Source: Gari tellinella (Eukaryota; Mollusca; Bivalvia; Cardiida; Psammobiidae). Taken from it: 64,000 bases of DNA. Position 1 is the first letter of the stretch, and the number at the start of each line of letters is the position of its first letter. Positions 34,379 to 45,442 of the stretch are shown here, piece by piece. The notes below the pieces were generated by a model. That model was not told the origin of the DNA. It was given only the letters and a program-made list of their open reading frames with translations, and searched no databases. Both the position numbers and the translations under genes were made by a program. The stretch lies in contig OV277861.1 in NCBI GenBank assembly GCA_922989275.2, positions 27,868,479 through 27,932,478 of the forward strand, written 5' to 3'.

Positions 34379-35970
34379 GACATGTTAGAAAACAGCGGCA
34401 CATTCTGCTTTACTTTCAGCCTGCTTTAAGCTTTTATCTGCTAGAATATAGAATCTTTTTATGATTCCTATTTGTAACAGTATAAATTAGAACTGGTTTC
34501 TTCAGTGGATGAATAAATTGCGTAAAAAGGTGTGGTGGCCTAGTGGTTATAGTCCCTGTAACTGACAATCACTAAGCCTTCTCACCGCTGTGGGTTCGAA
34601 TCCTGGCCTGGGCACTTTTCATGTAGGGAAGCCTTTCAGCTGGCTTGTGGAACTTAGGTGGTTAAACCCTGTTGCCTATGTGTGCCTGAAGTGTTTAAAG
34701 GGCTTCCGAGGGATTCCTCCACCTGCAATTAGCAGGACACCACAACATGACTGAAAAACTGTTTAAGCTAAGTAAAATAAAAAATTTGGAACTTTTTTCT
34801 TCAGTGAAGGAATGAATTAGATGCCTTAAAAGTGATCATCTATGGAGAAAAGGGTAAACTCTCTCTCCCCTCGGCTTGTTTTCAGTGTTTAGATAGATGG
34901 CTCCTTATAACAGTCTGAGTGAAAGAAGAATTCTCCTCGTCGTGTCAGAGATTTGTGCTTTACCTTCAATAATATGTCGGAATACAGGAAATGTTCCTAT
35001 GACACTCTACATCTAGACACTAGTAACTTAACACATTACCACATAGCCTGTTTCTTTTTTTGAAAACAGTTGACCACTTAAAGCAGGTTGAAAGTAAAGC
35101 AGAATGCGCCATAAGGCGCATCCTGCTTTACTTTCAGCCTGCTTTAAGCTATTATCTGCTAGAATATAGAAAATATTTCTTATGATTCCTATTTGTAACA
35201 GTATAAATTGGAACTAGTTTCTTCAGTAGAGGAATAAGTTAAAGGGTAAAAAAAGATGTATTTATGTGGTAAAGCAAGTTGAAAGTAAAGCAGAATGTGC
35301 CTTAAGGCACATTCTGCTTTACTATCAGTCTGCTTAAAGCTAACATTTGCTAAATATAGAAAATATTTTAGCAAACATATTAATAACTGTATATATTGCA
35401 AATATTTTCTTTAATGGAGAAATAGATTAAAGGCGGCTTTATGGGGTAATGGGTTAATCCAGACATCAGAAATTAATCATAATTACTTAAAACAATGATA
35501 TATGTATGAAACAGTTTTGAGCTAGGTCAGCCACGTAGTATAGTGGAGAAGACATTATTCTGTCCCAATAAACGTGTTACAATTAAATTATTATTTCTAA
35601 TGCAAACAGTTTGGAGCCAAATCAGATGCCGGGTAACCCGGCGTCTGATCAGGCTCAAAACTGTTTGCCACTCAGATTAAATTTAAAACTATAGACATTT
35701 TCTGTATTGTAGTGCATTGCGTTTGTGTTTAAAAGGGAAAGAATAATGTATTCTGCACTGTAACTCAGGGACTGATCAGGCTTCAAACTGTTTGCCTCTC
35801 AGAATAAAGCAAAGCATCCAATATTGTCAAAGCACTGTCATTTTCTACATGTTAGTGATTTGTGTTGAATTCAGGGGCACGTTTCATAAAACTTTGTACA
35901 ACTTTAAAATACATTTAGTTTCTGATTTCACTATCTAATCCTGTCTTGTGGCATCTTTATTAAATTGTCT
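34379..35970. repeat. Paralogous copy of copy A's 3' flank (matches about 6500-8425)
   Basis: Carries, in the same order as 6500-8425, a MITE family 1 piece, the SINE, further family 1 copies (about 35029-35280 and 35273-35457) and the family 2 palindrome (35600-35668). At about 35975 it jumps to sequence matching about 10262 near copy A, so about 1.8 kb present beside A is missing here. Confidence 0.7.
34531..34786 (+). mobile_element. tRNA-derived SINE, second copy
   Basis: Same element and same junction as 6650-6885. Box A-like TGGCCTAGTGG, box B GGGTTCGAATCC, then GGCCTGGGCACTTTTCATGT (partly deleted in the other copy) and tail AGTAAAATAAAAAA. Confidence 0.75.
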
Positions 35971-36419
35971 GTTCAATTAGATTTTCTCTCATGTTCGTTT
36001 TTGATTTAACATTGAATATACCGGAAAAAATATTGTTGCTAGTGTGTCTGTTATTTTGCTCCATTACCTTGTAAATTATCGAGGTGAAACTAGTCTCAAA
36101 CAGAGGATAGTTATAATTATTAAAAGCAACAGGTCTTCATTACAGTGTTGATCTCTTTATACACATATTAGGGAATACACTGCAAAAACGAAAAACTATT
36201 TTCATGATTTTATTCCATAACTCTGAACACATCACAGTATAACATTTCGGATAACAATCATTAACAACTGGACACGTATATTGTGTTAACATCCATCAAT
36301 CGAACCACTATTACTGCCTTTGTTAAGAGCGCTAAGATACCTATTACTTTTGTATTCAAATAGAGAAAACAAGTGAAGGCCTTGTAATTAGCACTACAAA
36401 TGTCCAGCAAATGAGTTGT

Positions 36420-38611
36420 TCAGTTGTCCCTGTAGAACTCACAAAAGGCACTTGACCACATCCCCGCTGCCTTGTCTGTCTTTCCACTTGGGCCGTGTGG
36501 TGTCGCTTGTGATAGAGTCTGTTCTACTTCCGCCTCAGGCTGCAGGGCTGCTGTGATAGATCTCGCCTTCTCCTGAACCTGAAACAAAGAACGAAATAGT
36601 CAGGTAATAGCAAACTCATTGAATTTAACCATAATAACTTGACTCACTAAACTAACAGGATATATAAACAAGCAAAGTACGGATTGAGATACTGATATAA
36701 CTATTTCAGTGCGTGAGCACTGTTGCACATTTCAGTATTGCTCATGAACAGACTCAATTAAACCGAGTCTGCAATTTTCAGTATTTGCTTTGTTTTCTGT
36801 GCTTTCGAAGAATCTCCCCTTATTCAGATTTATCGAAGACAAGCAAGCAATTAATCAGATCGAAAAGGACCAAATCATGTGTTTCGCTATCTGATTCATG
36901 TAATTCAACACATATATGGTATATTAAAATGAGAAATTCAAGTATTTTCGAACTTTGCAAGTAGGGCAAAAAGCTCGCACAGATCTGGTCTACTTTGTTG
37001 GCATAGCATATGTACAATGTTTCTAAAGGACGCGTAAAGTCGTCGCCAGGGTTCAATATGCAGCAAAAATGGCTATTCTAGATTTGTTTTCAAGATTACC
37101 TGATAATATTTAACACGAGATTAATATTTGCCAGTATTTCAGTAGAAACTAAATTACCTGTGTCCATTTCTTGCTGGTGTACTGAGTGTACATATTCTGC
37201 ATCCCCTCACTCACAGACAGTCTCAAGGCCAGGTGTAGAGTCTGGGACTGGTGACCCTCAAGGCTGGACAGGAAGTGACGATGACTGGCCCCTGTGATGT
37301 ACTCGTCTGTAATAAATATTAAGATAATGAGAAGACAGTAAGGATAACATTATCACAACAACGAATAAAATTGCATTACGTATTTAATTACTAGGAATAA
37401 ATATGCATTGAAATCATGTTCTTGGTTAGATCATTATTTCGTCTCTTTCACTGCGATTGTGTCGCAAAAAGGCGACTTTGCAAACAGTTTGGCACTCGTA
37501 TCGGCATTTCTTCTGTACAAATATTGCTAATGACACTACCGATGCAGACGATATGTTTGCGTAAGAGGTTTACAGCAGACGATAAAACTTGTGCTGTTCT
37601 ATGATTTTACTAAGCTTTCTAATAAATACGTGTAGTTTGTTGCCGGTTATTCCAAACCCTGTTTGTTGCCGGTTATTCCAAACCCTGTTTAAAGTTTTAA
37701 GACAACTTATTAAAGCAGGTTTAAAGTAAAGCAGTATTCAGTATATGCTTTAAGCTACCACCTGCTACGGAAACTTTTTTATCCCCGTAATAGGTGTGCT
37801 GAGGTCGGGGAATCGCCATCCTCAACATACCGTACAGCTTAGATGAGTCGTATATTACATCGTGTACAGTGACTTATAAAGTATTAAAGTTTTTTCTATA
37901 TATGACATATATGACACTAGACAATACAAACATATACAGACAAGGAATGAGAATCTATAGCCACTGCCCCTCATATAATCACATTTTTTTTATTATTTTA
38001 TTTATATATTATGGTTTTAATTAAGGGTGGTTGAAATATGAAAGTAGTTACGTTGCGCTCCACTTCCCTTTTTCATATTAAATATATTCTTATTATTGAA
38101 CAGATTATGGGACAGTGGATTAACATTCTATAAAAGTTATTTGATTACCACCAAAGAATACTATATATTTTTCATGTTAACCCTTTCCACCATATAAGCG
38201 CCTTTTAGCGCATTTAATTTATGCCTGCACTGAAGAAAATAGTTACAGTTTATACATTAATGAACACGTATGTAGGGAAATATTTTCTATATCCTAGCAT
38301 GTGACAGCTTGAAGCAGGCCGAAAGCATAGCAAAAATGCACATTCTGCTTTGCTTTCGACCCGCTTCAATCGCACCCATGCTTCTAATTTAAAAGAACCT
38401 CTATGGGATAAAGGGTTAACTCAATTTAACAAAATAAAAAAGGTTGTCTATTAGAACTTTTTTTCTTCATTTGAGGAAATTATTAATGGCGATTTTATGG
38501 AATAATGGATTAAATGTCAAACCACTTACCTAACGCAGTCAGTTGGTTGTTGCTGTTGTCATGGGCAACAAGCAGCTTCCTCAGATCGCTAGCAGCTGAC
38601 ACAACATCCAT
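36420..38611 (-). CDS. Copy C of the uncharacterised three-exon family (129 aa)
   Basis: Minus-strand exons 38611-38530 (ATG at 38609-38611), 37306-37158 and 36578-36420 (TGA at 36420-36422), all with GT-AG junctions. Differences from the D type: Leu in NNQLTAL, Ala-Ser-His in ITGASHRH, Thr in MYTQY, Gln in LSQATPHG, Ala-Ala in DKAAGMW and a terminal Asn. It is nearly identical to E and G. TATA-type CATATATATATC lies about 100 nt upstream; an AATAAA on the minus strand is at 36208-36213. About 270 nt upstream of the ATG a LINE-bearing block separates the core promoter from its distal motifs. Function unknown. Confidence 0.8.
37639..37690. repeat. 26-bp VNTR, two units, intron 1 of copy C
   Basis: Unit TTTGTTGCCGGTTATTCCAA continuing ACCCTG, two copies. 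The paralogous sites have three copies at 54091-54168 (E) and about two and a half at 63349-63420 (G), a length polymorphism between units. Confidence 0.85.
38178..38417. mobile_element. MITE family 1 copy in intron 1 of copy C
   Basis: Starts TTAACCCTTTCCACCATATA with CGCCTTTTAGCGC, core GAAGCAGGCCGAAAGCATAG with its inverted partner, end CTCTATGGGATAAAGGGTTA. Same site in E (54688-54925) and G (63820 to the window end), so inserted before the duplications. Confidence 0.7.
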
Positions 38612-38880
38612 GATGGATGGTATAGTATTTCTTGTTTATAAAAGTTGTTGTCTTATAGTTGGTATTGCAGATTTAAGCAAGAGTGGTTTGACAGATGATC
38701 CACACTGCCTACATATATATATCACCGACCACGTGTTTGCGTTCACTTAGTTGAGGTTTAATAAGATGAACTATTTTCAGTGCTGATAGCCGATAAACAT
38801 CTTTAATAAAGTAGATCAAACGATTATTGGTCACATCAAAAGAAGATCAAAGATTGTCGATCACAATGTATGATAGCAAA
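38612..38880 (-). promoter_or_regulatory. Core promoter of copy C, cut off from its distal part
   Basis: TATA-type CATATATATATC at 38711-38722. Upstream (higher coordinates) are GATGAACTATTTTCAGTGCT, GATAGCCGATAAACATCTTT and AGTAGATCAAACG, the complements of the family blocks. Similarity to E's promoter continues to ACAATGTATG at 38880 and then stops where the LINE-bearing insertion starts. Confidence 0.65.
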
Positions 38881-38998
38881 TAGCCGCGTTTGTGAACTCT
38901 CTCGCTAAAATTGGAAAAAAATGTGGTTTATTGTGCCTTTTTGGTTAATTTTGGACTATTGTTGAGTTTGATAAGTGTTGTGAATAATAACTTGTGAT

Positions 38999-40114
38999 GT
39001 GATGGGCAACAATAAGAAAAAAGACAGTAGTAAAAGGAGAAAAATTAGTAGTAGTGGAGACGAAGCTAACGCCAGTAAAGTTTTCATAGTGGGTGGAGGC
39101 GCATCGGGGATAAACAATAACAAGGACATTGTGGAAAATAACACGGATTCAAACACAGTTAAAGTAAGTGACATTCTGAGTGCTACCAATTCTGTATTGT
39201 TTGATGACTCTGTAGTGTTTGAGGAAGACAGTTTACCGCCTAAAGAGCATAAATCTGGATCCGATTCTGGACCTATTAATGATCGTCAGGGATCTACATC
39301 ACCGTCACCGACTCGTAATTCAACTGTCCCTGATCCTATTTTGAACTGTAATAGCATGGCTACGAATACAAATACTAGTGAGACGATGTCTTCTACTAAT
39401 GCTGACATTATGGCGTTTCTTCAGAAAATGGATGCAAGGATAGTGAGTGTAGAGACTAAACTTCAGACCCTAGATAGATTAGAGACTAAAGTTGACAACT
39501 TTGAGAAAGATCTGAAGAACTTGTGGCTCCATGTTGATAAAGTCAACTCAACTATGAAGGAGAAAATATCTACGCTCGACGATCGGGTGGACAACATTGA
39601 GATGGCAGAGGGACTACAACACAGCAAATTGCAGCAACTTGAGGATGAGAATACCAAACTCAAAGACTCTATTTCTTATCTTCAAAGCCAGTCTATGCGT
39701 AACAATCTTGTGTTTTGTAACATCGAAGAAGAACAGAATGAGAAGCCAGCAGACACTGAAATTATTCTAAGAAGTTTTATGAAAGAAAAGTTGAAACTAG
39801 CACAGGATCAGGTGGATTCAATGCAAATTGAACGTGCACACAGGATGGGAAGTGCAGCTAGTGGGTACCGCGGTAGAGGGCCAAGGAAGATTGTCTGTAA
39901 GTTTAATATGTTTAAAGACAAGGAAGCCACCAGACGAAAAAGCTTTGAGCTTAAGGGGACAAACTACTTCATCCACGAACAATTTCCACAGGATGTAGCT
40001 GATAAAAGACGGAAATTAGTGCCATTGCTGAAACAAGCCAAACATGACAAGAAAAACGCTTGGATTTCGTATGACACTCTCTACGTTGATGGCAAACCAG
40101 TAAAAACTGACTAG
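38999..40114 (+). CDS. LINE ORF1 protein, L1-ORF1p-like (371 aa)
   Basis: Nucleic-acid-binding chaperone type of ORF1. The N-terminus is basic (NNKKKDSSKRRKI, NLS-like), followed by a Ser/Thr/Asp-rich disordered part to about residue 135. A coiled coil spans about 138-240 (heptad pattern through VETKLQTLDRLETKVDNFEK). Then comes an RRM-like segment starting NNLVFCNIEEE, and a C-terminal domain with IERAHRMG, RKIVCKFNMFKDKE and YFIHEQFPQDVADKRRKLVP. This order matches L1-type ORF1p, which binds element RNA in the RNP. ATG at 38999 is the first start after a leader of about 118 bp. It ends in TAG (40112-40114), immediately in frame with ORF2. Confidence 0.85.
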   Translation: MMGNNKKKDSSKRRKISSSGDEANASKVFIVGGGASGINNNKDIVENNTDSNTVKVSDILSATNSVLFDDSVVFEEDSLPPKEHKSGSDSGPINDRQGSTSPSPTRNSTVPDPILNCNSMATNTNTSETMSSTNADIMAFLQKMDARIVSVETKLQTLDRLETKVDNFEKDLKNLWLHVDKVNSTMKEKISTLDDRVDNIEMAEGLQHSKLQQLEDENTKLKDSISYLQSQSMRNNLVFCNIEEEQNEKPADTEIILRSFMKEKLKLAQDQVDSMQIERAHRMGSAASGYRGRGPRKIVCKFNMFKDKEATRRKSFELKGTNYFIHEQFPQDVADKRRKLVPLLKQAKHDKKNAWISYDTLYVDGKPVKTD

Positions 40115-43100
40115 GATTTAAAGGAGAATGGGCCAAAAATACTAGTGTGGAACATTAATGGACTTACTGAAAGTAAATTAAGTGATATGGACTTTGAACA
40201 GATTTTATCTGTCAATGATATTATAATCTTATCAGAATCATGGACTGACGAACACTCAGATATTGAGCTTAACGGTTTTACTTGTTATAATTATTTTAGG
40301 AAGTTTAGGCATCGAAAGGCTAAAAGAAACAGTGGGGGTATTTGTATATATGTAAACAATGACATTAAGTCAGGAATATCTATTGTAAGAAATCATTTCG
40401 ATACTATTATTTGGTTGAAACTTCATAAAGAGTTTTTTAATTTGGTTGATGATGTATATTTATGTGGTTTATATCTATGGTCTGACGAATCCCCAGCCGC
40501 CCGTATTATTGATACTGATTTATTTGATATACTCATGCAAGATATAGATCATTTTGAACAATTTGGTACAGTTTTAATTGCAGGTGACTTTAATGCAAGA
40601 GTGGGCTGTAGACATGATTATGTTGTTTGTGACAAGACTGTCACAAATATCGATGATCATGACTACAGTCCAGACCAACCCCTCGATAGGGCCTCAATTG
40701 ACAATACTTGTAATGCACGGGGAGTAAAACTACTTGAATTATGTAAGGCAATGTCATTGAGAATAGTTAACGGTCGGCTGGGGTCAAATTCTAGCACAGG
40801 TAAGTATACATACTATAGCCATCAGTCAGGTAGTGTTATTGATTATTTGCTGTCAAGACAGAATGATTTCCACATGATTATTGATTTTTGTGTTCATGAA
40901 TTTAATATATTTAGTGACCATGCGCCACTGCAATTTAGTATTAGAGGTAATACTGCGTTAAATCCAGACAACAACAGTAACGAAAAGCCTTTTATATATT
41001 TTAAATGGAACAGTGAGCACAAGGGGTTGTTTAGAAGGGGTATATTGGGTAAATTGCCTGAATTTAACCGTATTATCTCTAATACTGAATCGAATGATAG
41101 TTGTAGCATAAATAGTATGGTCCAACAGTTTTCTGATGTTATATGCAGTGTTGCAGATCCTTTATTTAAACGTTCTTTTAACGGTAGTAAAAATAATCGT
41201 CATTGTAATAATGCATGGTTCGACAGTGAATGTATAGCTGCAAAGGGTGATTATAAGAATGCCCTATATGAGTTCAACCGTACTAAAACGGATGCTAGTC
41301 GACATGTTCTTTGTAGTTATAAGAAGGTATATAAGACTTTGGTTAGAAAGAGAAAAATAGAATATCGATTAGAACAATCTGCTAAACTTCAGGATATGAA
41401 AAGAAGCAAACCTGCAGAATTTTGGAAACATTTTAAAAAGAAAAGTCAAACTCCTCCAAATATTGATATAAGTGAATTTAAAAACCATTTTGCCGAAATA
41501 TATGAGGATATTAGAATTACTGCCATTGAAGAGATTGAAACGTTTAATGCAAATAATGATTTTAACATTAATGATCCTACTTTTGTTGAGTTGAACCGGC
41601 CTATTACGCAGCACGAAGTTGAGAAGGCAGTTAAAAGATTAAAGGCAAATAAAGCATCTGCCCCTAGTGATAATTTAATTAATGAATATTTCATTGAATC
41701 ATTAGATATACTCATAGGTCATCTTACTGATATATTTAATAAAGTATTTGATGCTGGTTATTTTCCCGAATTGTGGTCTAAAGGCTTTATTATACCTTTA
41801 CACAAGAAAGGCGATAAAAATGACCCAGGAAATTATCGCGGTATAACGCTGCTTAGTAACCTTGGCAAATTATTTACAAGTGTTTTAACAAATAGAGTTG
41901 AATGCTGGTTTGAGGAAAACAACTTTTTGTCTGATGCACAATTTGGGTTTCGTAAGGGCAGTAGTACGGTAGATGCAATATTTGTATTACATAATTTAAT
42001 ACAAGATGTACTAAGTAAACGATTACGCTTACCATGTGCATTTGTAGATTTTAAAAAGGCCTTTGATTCAGTTTACCGAAATGCATTATGGTTCAAACTT
42101 TTCAAGATGGGTTTAGATGGTAAAATTCTTTTAATGTTTAAAGCTATGTACGCTGTTGTTAAATCTTGTGTTAAATTTAACAATTCGCTCTCGGACTTCA
42201 TTAGTGTATCGATTGGATTACGTCAGGGTCAAAACAATTCACCGGCAATGTTTGCTCTATTTTTAGAAGATCTTGAGTTGTTTTTACAGGGGGGTACAGA
42301 AAGCGGATATTCACTTTTTGAATTGAGTATATTAGTGTTGCTTTTTGCTGATGATATGGTCATTATCGGTGCATCTCATCAGGACTTGCAAGACAACTTG
42401 AATAAGCTAAATGAATATTGTACTAAATGGGGTCTTGAAGTGAACACTTCCAAAACCAAAGTTGTCGTATTTAGACAAAGGGGACGGCTAAAACCATATG
42501 AACGCTGGTACTTTAATAATGAACCTCTTGAAGTAGTAGACGATTTTAATTATCTTGGGGTTGTATTTAACTACACTGGTTCTTTTGTTCTAAATAATCA
42601 ATATTTGATCGGAAAAGCTCTTAAAGCCTTGAATATTTTATACAGCAACATCAACAAATTCGAAATTAATCCACATACAGCTATGCAACTATTTGATGCA
42701 TTTGTTGGATCTATTCTCAGCTATGCATCTCCAGTTTGGGGATTTTCTAAGTCTAAAGATCTAGAGAGAGTTCATTTGAAATTTTGTAAAATGATTTTAG
42801 GTGTAAGACAAAATTCTTGCAATGATGCAGTCTATGGCGAGTTAGGTCGTTACCCGCTTTACGTGAATAGGTATGTGCAAATAATTAAATATTGGTTTAA
42901 GTTATTGAACTCGGATAACATTATTCTACACAGTGTATATCGTTATGCTTATGAACAATGTGTAAAAGGGAAAGATAACTGGGTAAAGCGGGTAAAATCT
43001 TTGTTAGATGATTACGGATTTTCACATATTTGGACTAATCCATGGAACATTAATTTTAAATCGTTCGTTTTGCTTTTTAAACAACGTGTAATTGACAGTT

Positions 43101-43546
43101 TTTGCCAAAAATGGTATTCTGATGTAGAGACAAATAGAGTTCTCAGTACTTTATATATACATATTAAACCCAGCTTTTGCTATGCGACTTACCTCAATGT
43201 TATCTCCTCAAAACGCTTAAGACAATGCCTTACAAGAATTCGAATATCTGCGCACAGCTTACGTATTCAGACTGGTAGATACGGTAGAGATAGATTAGAC
43301 CGGAACTTAAGAATATGTCAGCTGTGCAGTGTATACGATGTTGAAGACGAGTATCATTTTATTATTAAGTGTCAGGCGTTTGAGGAGTTAAGAGTAAAGT
43401 ACATAAAACCCTACTATAGAGTTAGACCAAACATGCACAAGTTTGTCGAATTACTTTTGTCAGACAGTAAAACAAAACTCACGGATCTATGTAAATTTAT
43501 CAGTTTTGCAAATGTTAAACGGAATGAATTGTTACTAACAATATAA
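40115..43546 (+). CDS. LINE ORF2 protein: APE endonuclease and reverse transcriptase (about 1143 codons open)
   Basis: Frame open from the ORF1 TAG. I number residues from the codon at 40145, just before the endonuclease motif WNING. APE-type endonuclease: LSESW near 30, GDFNAR 147-152, SVIDYLLS near 230, SDHAPL 257-262. Reverse transcriptase: NYRGITLLS, FGFRKGSSTVDAIF, FVDFKKAFDSV (first catalytic Asp), LRQGQNNSPAMF, FADD 734-737 (catalytic Asp pair). The C-terminal CCHC-like finger starts at Cys1058 (CQLCSVYDVEDEYHF..KC). No ATG precedes WNING in this frame; the first Met falls at residue 15, inside the endonuclease. Start must therefore be by readthrough, reinitiation or a non-AUG codon. 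All key residues are intact, so the protein may be active. LINE clade not assigned. Confidence 0.85.
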   Translation, partial: DLKENGPKILVWNINGLTESKLSDMDFEQILSVNDIIILSESWTDEHSDIELNGFTCYNYFRKFRHRKAKRNSGGICIYVNNDIKSGISIVRNHFDTIIWLKLHKEFFNLVDDVYLCGLYLWSDESPAARIIDTDLFDILMQDIDHFEQFGTVLIAGDFNARVGCRHDYVVCDKTVTNIDDHDYSPDQPLDRASIDNTCNARGVKLLELCKAMSLRIVNGRLGSNSSTGKYTYYSHQSGSVIDYLLSRQNDFHMIIDFCVHEFNIFSDHAPLQFSIRGNTALNPDNNSNEKPFIYFKWNSEHKGLFRRGILGKLPEFNRIISNTESNDSCSINSMVQQFSDVICSVADPLFKRSFNGSKNNRHCNNAWFDSECIAAKGDYKNALYEFNRTKTDASRHVLCSYKKVYKTLVRKRKIEYRLEQSAKLQDMKRSKPAEFWKHFKKKSQTPPNIDISEFKNHFAEIYEDIRITAIEEIETFNANNDFNINDPTFVELNRPITQHEVEKAVKRLKANKASAPSDNLINEYFIESLDILIGHLTDIFNKVFDAGYFPELWSKGFIIPLHKKGDKNDPGNYRGITLLSNLGKLFTSVLTNRVECWFEENNFLSDAQFGFRKGSSTVDAIFVLHNLIQDVLSKRLRLPCAFVDFKKAFDSVYRNALWFKLFKMGLDGKILLMFKAMYAVVKSCVKFNNSLSDFISVSIGLRQGQNNSPAMFALFLEDLELFLQGGTESGYSLFELSILVLLFADDMVIIGASHQDLQDNLNKLNEYCTKWGLEVNTSKTKVVVFRQRGRLKPYERWYFNNEPLEVVDDFNYLGVVFNYTGSFVLNNQYLIGKALKALNILYSNINKFEINPHTAMQLFDAFVGSILSYASPVWGFSKSKDLERVHLKFCKMILGVRQNSCNDAVYGELGRYPLYVNRYVQIIKYWFKLLNSDNIILHSVYRYAYEQCVKGKDNWVKRVKSLLDDYGFSHIWTNPWNINFKSFVLLFKQRVIDSFCQKWYSDVETNRVLSTLYIHIKPSFCYATYLNVISSKRLRQCLTRIRISAHSLRIQTGRYGRDRLDRNLRICQLCSVYDVEDEYHFIIKCQAFEELRVKYIKPYYRVRPNMHKFVELLLSDSKTKLTDLCKFISFANVKRNELLLTI

Positions 43547-44297
43547 TTATTAATGTTATGTGTTGGCTTTTAACTCATTGACTTCTGATTTTTTTTACTG
43601 CATTTAGTCTAGCATTTTATTGATAACCTGTGAGTGGGTATTATAGTGTTGTTTGTGTTTTGCAATATGTTTGCATAACGTCAGACATTGCAGATCCTGA
43701 TCGGATGCTCATGTGGGAGTTATCTGGTCTGGATCTGCACTGTTTGCATCAGACAAACTATTTAACAAACTATGTGTCTTTATATATTTGTCCAGCTGAG
43801 CAGGGCAACATTGTACTTATTGTCTGCCAGTGTTATTATTTACTACAAGTTCAAATCTGCACGTGCTGACCGTGAAGGAATTGGACAAAATTCCCACGGT
43901 ATCCGACAATAAAATGAAGTACAGTGTAGCCTACTTCCCCCGGACTTTATGCCACATACCTCTCAATTGTGCATTTCGTCGCCAGAGCAGGATCCAAACG
44001 GCCTGAGGCATTCCGGAGGCAGCGCCTCACTCTGTTTTCTTCTGTTCTGGGTTGACGATGTATTTGTTTCAATTTGACTTCGATTTTTAAATGTCCGGTT
44101 GGGGAGGGCTACACCGTACTTCTCTCTTGTCAACTCTGTTATTTACTATAAGACTATATTAGCACGTGTCTCTACTGATTTATGATACTTTTAAACCCTT
44201 ATCCTGCGGTGATGTCGTCTGCCTCTAAATCGTCGTCTGCAAAGTCTGTTAAAGGTAGATATATCCCTTTTAAGTTAAGAAACATAAAGACGAGTGT

Positions 44298-44362
44298 CAA
44301 ACTGTTTGGATACAGATCATACGCCGCGTTACGCGGCGTCTGATCTGGATCTAAACTGTTTA
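44298..44362. repeat. Palindromic repeat, family 2
   Basis: CAAACTGTTTGGATACAGAT faces GATCTGGATCTAAACTGTTT around ACGCCGCGTTACGCGGCGT. Lies in the 3' part of the LINE-bearing insertion. Confidence 0.7.
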
Positions 44363-44479
44363 CAAAAATCAATAAAGTCGCGACCAGCAGGCAAAGGGTT
44401 AAGGGAAAAATCCAATTTGCAATTAGAATAGTCTATTTTGATATTTAGGTTTAACTTGAATATACGTATTTTGAAAAGT

Positions 44480-44547
44480 ACAAACAGTGCAGACCCAGAT
44501 CGATGGGCTACATTAGGAACCCTACGACCAGGGTCTACACTGTTTGC
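44480..44547. repeat. Palindromic repeat, family 3
   Basis: ACAAACAGTGCAGACCCAGA faces CAGGGTCTACACTGTTTGC. The downstream flank GACGATTATACTTGTCGAT is shared with other family 3 sites. Confidence 0.6.
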
Positions 44548-45442
44548 ATAGGACAATGACAAGCTTAACAAGTACACTGTTTGTTAACGACGATTATACT
44601 TGTCGATAGAATCGAATGTGCTTACCTTTTAATGTATTCCATGTCGCTTTTATGGAAACACGGCAATTAAAAGGGGTCCGTTGGTAATTTGCTTTACCCC
44701 GTTTATTTGATGTTTCAGCCCTTTAAGTGGTTTCATTTCGCATATGATAAACTTACTTGAACGACTGTTACTCTTGTAAATAAGTTTGTACATACTAAGT
44801 ACAGTGCGAAGCAATTATTCTTTCTTAAAATAGCGGACAAACAGGCCAGAGCCAGATCAGACGTAGAGTTACTCGACGTCTAACTTGGACAAACACCGGT
44901 TGCAATTGGCTTACCTGATTTTGTACGTGTGCTTTTGAGAGTGAATCGTATATTCCGCTGTGCGTAACTATGTTGTTACTTTGTTACTATACGTTATATA
45001 CATATACATGTACATTTAATATATAATGCAAAAATGTGTCATCGCTTTAACCTTTTTCCCGGTTGTGAGCTTTCGGTGTTTAAAACAGATGGATACCTGA
45101 GCAGAGGGGGCTGGCCGAGAATTCCGTAAGGAGTTTTCTGCTTTGCCTCGGTTTGTTCTAGACGTCCACTATTTACAAAATTACAATAACGTGGTTCACT
45201 TGAATACAGGTGTTCATTCTCCTCATATTTTATTCGAGGAATCTTTTTTTTCCCCCTTTTTTCGTTCTTTTTTGATTGATCTCAATCATATGATCTTTTT
45301 TGTTTGGATTTATTCATCAGAAAATAATTTTGTCACGTGATATGATTTGACCTGTTTGAACAATTTGATTATATATGTTGATGTAACGAGATACAATGTG
45401 TATAAGTTACCAAATAAACTATGTCTGTCTGTCTGTCTGTCA

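Larger units (their letters stand above)
38881..45442 (+). mobile_element. LINE-bearing insertion in the upstream region of copy C
   Basis: Copy E keeps the uninterrupted site (ACAATGTATGTTTGCATAAT at about 55371-55390). Here the left half ends at 38880 and the right half resumes as CATAATTAGCTGTTAAG at 45443. The insert of about 6.56 kb holds a short 5' leader, ORF1 (38999-40114), ORF2 (frame open from 40115 to 43546), and about 1.9 kb of 3' sequence ending in a (TGTC)n tail at 45421-45441. No clean target-site duplication is evident; TTTG is present in E and absent here. The 3' part includes palindromes at about 43680-43750, 44298-44362 and 44480-44547, so it may be composite. Intact ORFs imply recent insertion. 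Confidence 0.8.

Noticed and set aside
36713..36964. 83-codon plus-strand ORF repeated at 53168 and 62473, with its minus-strand shadow
   Set aside because: It lies inside intron 2 of copies C, E and G. Conservation is explained by recent duplication of the whole unit, and no domain or splice context supports it.
38514..38750. 78-codon plus-strand ORF repeated at 55022
   Set aside because: It is antisense to exon 1 and the promoter of copies C and E, so its conservation reflects the real gene on the other strand.
45421..45441. TGTC microsatellite as an independent repeat
   Set aside because: It lies exactly at the right junction of the insertion absent from copy E, so it is better read as the tail of the inserted element.
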